Part shown: one piece after another, positions 5,996 to 7,929 of the stretch
How positions within the stretch are numbered: the first letter of the stretch is position 1
Layout of the letters: every line of letters starts with the position of its first letter
Assembly (NCBI GenBank): GCA_027488495.1
Contig: JAIYBO010000172.1
Location: 1 to 7,929 of the forward strand
Direction of reading: 5' to 3'
Length of the DNA: 7,929 nucleotides
Source of the DNA: Bacteroidota bacterium
GTDB taxonomy: Bacteria; Bacteroidota; Bacteroidia; NS11-12g; UBA955
Program-made: the position numbers and the translations under genes
The notes under the pieces: model-generated
Database searches by the model: none
Told to the model about the DNA's origin: nothing
What the model saw: only the letters and a program-made list of their open reading frames with translations

Positions 5996-6946
5996 TTACA
6001 TCATCCGAGAACGCTTTACGAAAAAAGCCGTAAGCACTTGTTCGATGGGGTTTGATACATCCGCCGAAAAGTGGTCAATGCCCAATTGAATGCAATGGTT
6101 TTGAATGGTTTTTTGTCGTTCGATTTCTCGCTCGATGTAATGAGTTTTGATTTCTGTGGGTTGTAATTTGATGCTTTCGTTGGTTTCCAAATCAATGAAT
6201 TTCACTGGGCGATTTCCCAAATCCATGTTGAATTCATGCTGATTGTGTTGAATTTGTAACAATAGGATTTCACATTTTTGAAATCGCAACATAGCCATGT
6301 ATTTCCAAAAAGAAGCCTCCGCGTTTGCCTCGTGTGGTCCCCACAACAAATCACTCATAATCACCACCAAATGCCTTCGCCCAACTTGTAAAACGGCGTC
6401 TTCAAAAGTTAGCGTGGCAATTTCCTTATTGGACTCCGTGTTTTGCCAATATTGAGACAATTTTCCAATCTGCTGTTGCAAATGTGATCGAGTACTTTTG
6501 ATGGCGCTTCGATATCCAAATCCATTTTCATCAAAAATCCCCAATGAAAAACTGTCTTTTTGTTGCTGTAGTAATCCACCCATTACACCAGCCGCCAAAA
6601 CACCCATTTTCAACTTTAAATATTGCTGTTTGGGATACCACATACTGCCCGAAGTATCTAGCCACAAATGCGCTTTTAGATTGGTCTCTTCGTCGAACTG
6701 TTTGATGTATTTCTTGTCGGTTCGAGCCAATAATTTCCAATCGATGTTTTTTACGCTTTCTCCGGGGTTGTAAGGGCGATGTTCCGCAAATTCAACTGAA
6801 AATCCCCTGAAAGGACTCTTGTGCAATCCCGCAATGAAACCTTCCTTGGCTTTATTGGCCAAAATTTCAAAGTTGGAGAAAGATTGAATTTCTTCTAATA
6901 ACACAAGTTGAAATTTAAAATCCTTTTTGGAATGATTCTGTATCAT
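5996..6946 (-). CDS. DUF58 protein with von Willebrand factor A-like fold
   Basis: A 316-residue protein of the DUF58 family. The family signature runs through residues 42-86: FRGFSVEFAEHRPYNPGE, KNIDWKLLART, then KQFDEETN. A vWA-like domain follows with a complete-looking metal site: DTSGS at 97-101, and MSDLLWGP at 197-204 supplying a second Asp. No transmembrane segment is evident, so it is probably cytoplasmic. DUF58 proteins usually sit next to a MoxR-type AAA+ ATPase and Bat/vWA membrane proteins and are thought to act with them in stress tolerance or complex assembly; none of those is adjacent here. The ATG at 6946 is the only start that leaves the whole conserved region intact and lies 18 bases beyond the trxA terminator, with no clear promoter between, so expression may need readthrough. 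Biochemical function is unknown. Confidence 0.87.
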   Translation of the reverse strand: MIQNHSKKDFKFQLVLLEEIQSFSNFEILANKAKEGFIAGLHKSPFRGFSVEFAEHRPYNPGESVKNIDWKLLARTDKKYIKQFDEETNLKAHLWLDTSGSMWYPKQQYLKLKMGVLAAGVMGGLLQQQKDSFSLGIFDENGFGYRSAIKSTRSHLQQQIGKLSQYWQNTESNKEIATLTFEDAVLQVGRRHLVVIMSDLLWGPHEANAEASFWKYMAMLRFQKCEILLLQIQHNQHEFNMDLGNRPVKFIDLETNESIKLQPTEIKTHYIEREIERQKTIQNHCIQLGIDHFSADVSNPIEQVLTAFFVKRSRMM

Positions 6947-6964
6947 TCAGTTGATAGATTTCAT

Positions 6965-6991
6965 AAAAAAGGCCGGCGAGCCGGCCTTTTT
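6965..6991 (-). terminator. strong intrinsic terminator of trxA, possibly bidirectional
   Basis: GGCCGG (6971-6976) and CCGGCC (6981-6986) form a perfect GC-only stem around a CGAG tetraloop, flanked by A5-6 (6965-6970) and T5 (6987-6991) that can extend the stem. Read on the - strand it lies 15 bases after the trxA stop and ends in six Ts, a textbook Rho-independent terminator. The T5 on the + strand means it could also stop readthrough from the left. Confidence 0.92.
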
Positions 6992-7006
6992 CGAAAGTCA
7001 TTTTAT

Positions 7007-7324
7007 TTAGAGTTGTGCATCAATTTTAGATGCAATGTTTTGCTTTGGCACTGCACCTACAATTTTATCAACCAATTGACCATTTTTGAAAATCAAAAGG
7101 GTAGGGATGCTGCGCACACCGTAGTTCATGGAAATGTCTGGATTCTCATCTACGTTCAATTTTCCAATGACTGCTTTGCCTGCATATTCATTTGAAAGCT
7201 CATCGACCATTGGACCGATCATGCGGCAAGGACCACACCACTCTGCCCAAAAATCTACCAATACGGGTTTGTCTGATTGCAATACAACTTCGTTGAAGTT
7301 GCTGCTTGTGAATTTTTCTGCCAT
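7007..7324 (-). CDS. trxA: thioredoxin
   Basis: A 105-residue classic thioredoxin, a cytoplasmic dithiol-disulfide oxidoreductase kept reduced by thioredoxin reductase. The active site is WCGPC with Cys30 and Cys33, preceded by VDFWAEW, where Asp24 is the buried acid. GVRSIPTLLIF holds the cis-proline Pro74, and the glycine pair region VGAVPKQ follows. I chose the ATG at 7322-7324 because it gives the normal family length (MAEKFTSSNF...). The frame stays open upstream to 7477, but that extension lies mostly inside the DUF2400 gene and has no thioredoxin-like sequence. No Shine-Dalgarno is visible. It follows the DUF2400 gene by 43 bases on the same strand, so a shared transcript is possible; a weak TAAATTTC box at 7354-7361 (- strand) could be its own promoter but lacks a -33 partner. 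Confidence 0.96.
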   Translation of the reverse strand: MAEKFTSSNFNEVVLQSDKPVLVDFWAEWCGPCRMIGPMVDELSNEYAGKAVIGKLNVDENPDISMNYGVRSIPTLLIFKNGQLVDKIVGAVPKQNIASKIDAQL

Positions 7325-7367
7325 TTTGCTGATTTTTATAATTACGAATTTATGAAATTTATACGGG

Positions 7368-7929
7368 TTAAAGGATAATTTCTTTATTTCTCGCAACTCC
7401 AATGCCAAACAAAGCGTAGTCATAATAAACCGGATCATGAGGCCTAAATGCACGCAATCTGTCGGTGAGTTCCACACATGACTGCCAATCTGACTTATCG
7501 CGATTCAACAATCCCAATTCCATGGAGATGCGTTGGACATGGACATCGAGCGGACATAAAAGTTCGGAAGGTGAAACTTTGGACCAGATGCCAAAATCAA
7601 CGGGCGATTTCTTGCGAACCATCCATCTGAAATACATATTTAAACGTTTGCACGCGCTGCCTTTCAACGGTGATGCCAGGTGTTTGTCTGTTCTTGTTTG
7701 ATGAGGGAACGCCTTCCAAGAAGTTTGAAAAGCCATGAGGGCCTCAAAAATGTGAGTTCCTATGGGCGCCTCAACTACATCCTGGGTGAAAAACAAATCC
7801 TCCAAACTCGGCGCCGTTTGATAATGCTGCTTGAAGAATGAAATCATAGAAACCACATCATCGCCATTCAAAGTGCGATGCACAAATGACTGAAATCGCT
7901 TTAAATCTTTGGGCTCGTGCTGAGTAATA
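7368..7929 (-). CDS. DUF2400 / TIGR02757 family protein, C-terminal part (5' end off window)
   Basis: Part of a conserved Bacteroidota protein of the TIGR02757 (DUF2400) family, whose function is not established. The frame runs open past the GTG at 7883 to the window edge, and the extra residues (ITQHEPKDLKRFQSF, then VHRTLNGDD) match the family, so 7883 is not the start. About 186 residues are visible of a family I recall as roughly 250. Conserved segments: SLEDLF, GSACKRLNMYFRWMVRK (residues 75-91 from 7883), VDFGIW, PLDVHVQRISMELGLL (111-126), and DRLRAFRPHDPVYYDYALFGIG (141-162). The LDVHVQR...LGL stretch resembles the helix carrying the catalytic Asp in endonuclease III-type DNA glycosylases (VDTHV..R..NRLGL), suggesting a distant relation; this is my inference, and no Cys-rich iron-sulfur loop follows. 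It lies upstream of trxA on the same strand. Confidence 0.85.
   Translation of the reverse strand, partial: ITQHEPKDLKRFQSFVHRTLNGDDVVSMISFFKQHYQTAPSLEDLFFTQDVVEAPIGTHIFEALMAFQTSWKAFPHQTRTDKHLASPLKGSACKRLNMYFRWMVRKKSPVDFGIWSKVSPSELLCPLDVHVQRISMELGLLNRDKSDWQSCVELTDRLRAFRPHDPVYYDYALFGIGVARNKEIIL

Noticed and set aside
6013..6035. Hairpin GCTTTACG / CGTAAGC near the convergent stops as a pyrC or DUF58 terminator
   Set aside because: It has a bulge, lies within the DUF58 coding region, and lacks a T-run after the stem on the + strand.
7325..7477. 51-residue N-terminal extension of thioredoxin
   Set aside because: It overlaps the DUF2400 gene and has no thioredoxin similarity; starting at 7324 gives the normal 105-residue protein.
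7881..7883. GTG start for the DUF2400 protein
   Set aside because: Family-typical residues continue in frame upstream (HEPKDLKRFQSF) to the window edge.
1..7929. Mobile island, defence system or phage remnant
   Set aside because: All eight genes are core or common chromosomal types, spacing is tight, and there are no transposase, integrase, terminal repeat or tRNA features.

Overview
The window looks like chromosomal DNA from a member of the Bacteroidota. The evidence is a secreted protein with a gliding-motility / type IX secretion type B C-terminal domain (2084-4573), a dihydroorotase carrying the IDDQVHFREPG signature I associate with this phylum, a DUF2400 (TIGR02757) protein, TAnnTTTG-like promoter boxes and no clear Shine-Dalgarno sequences. 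Gene content is mostly housekeeping. I see no rRNA, tRNA, CRISPR array, insertion sequence, phage gene or attachment site.

Layout, left to right. On the + strand: the 3' part of rseP (site-2 protease, cut by the window start); hscB (J-domain co-chaperone) one base after it; a PyrR-like phosphoribosyltransferase; an 829-residue secreted adhesin-like protein with five Cys-paired modules and a T9SS sorting domain; and pyrC (dihydroorotase). On the - strand, facing the first block: a DUF58 / von Willebrand-A-like protein whose stop lies one base from the pyrC stop; trxA (thioredoxin) with a strong hairpin terminator; and a DUF2400 protein cut by the right edge. All genes abut closely and no stretch over 300 bases lacks a gene.

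How the genes relate. rseP and hscB are probably co-transcribed and translationally coupled. The PyrR-like gene and pyrC both point to pyrimidine metabolism. They are separated by the large secreted-protein gene, but each is preceded by the same 12-mer (ATGTAATTTTAC), which I read as a promoter -7 region. The DUF2400 gene and trxA may form a second transcript that ends at the hairpin at 6965-6991.

I did not find a clear new multi-gene system. The points most worth a second look are the repeat architecture of the secreted protein, the short overlapping inverted repeats and shared 12-mer before the PyrR-like gene, the very short predicted leaders, the nearly overlapping convergent stops, the orphan hscB and DUF58 genes, and a glycosylase-like motif in the DUF2400 protein.
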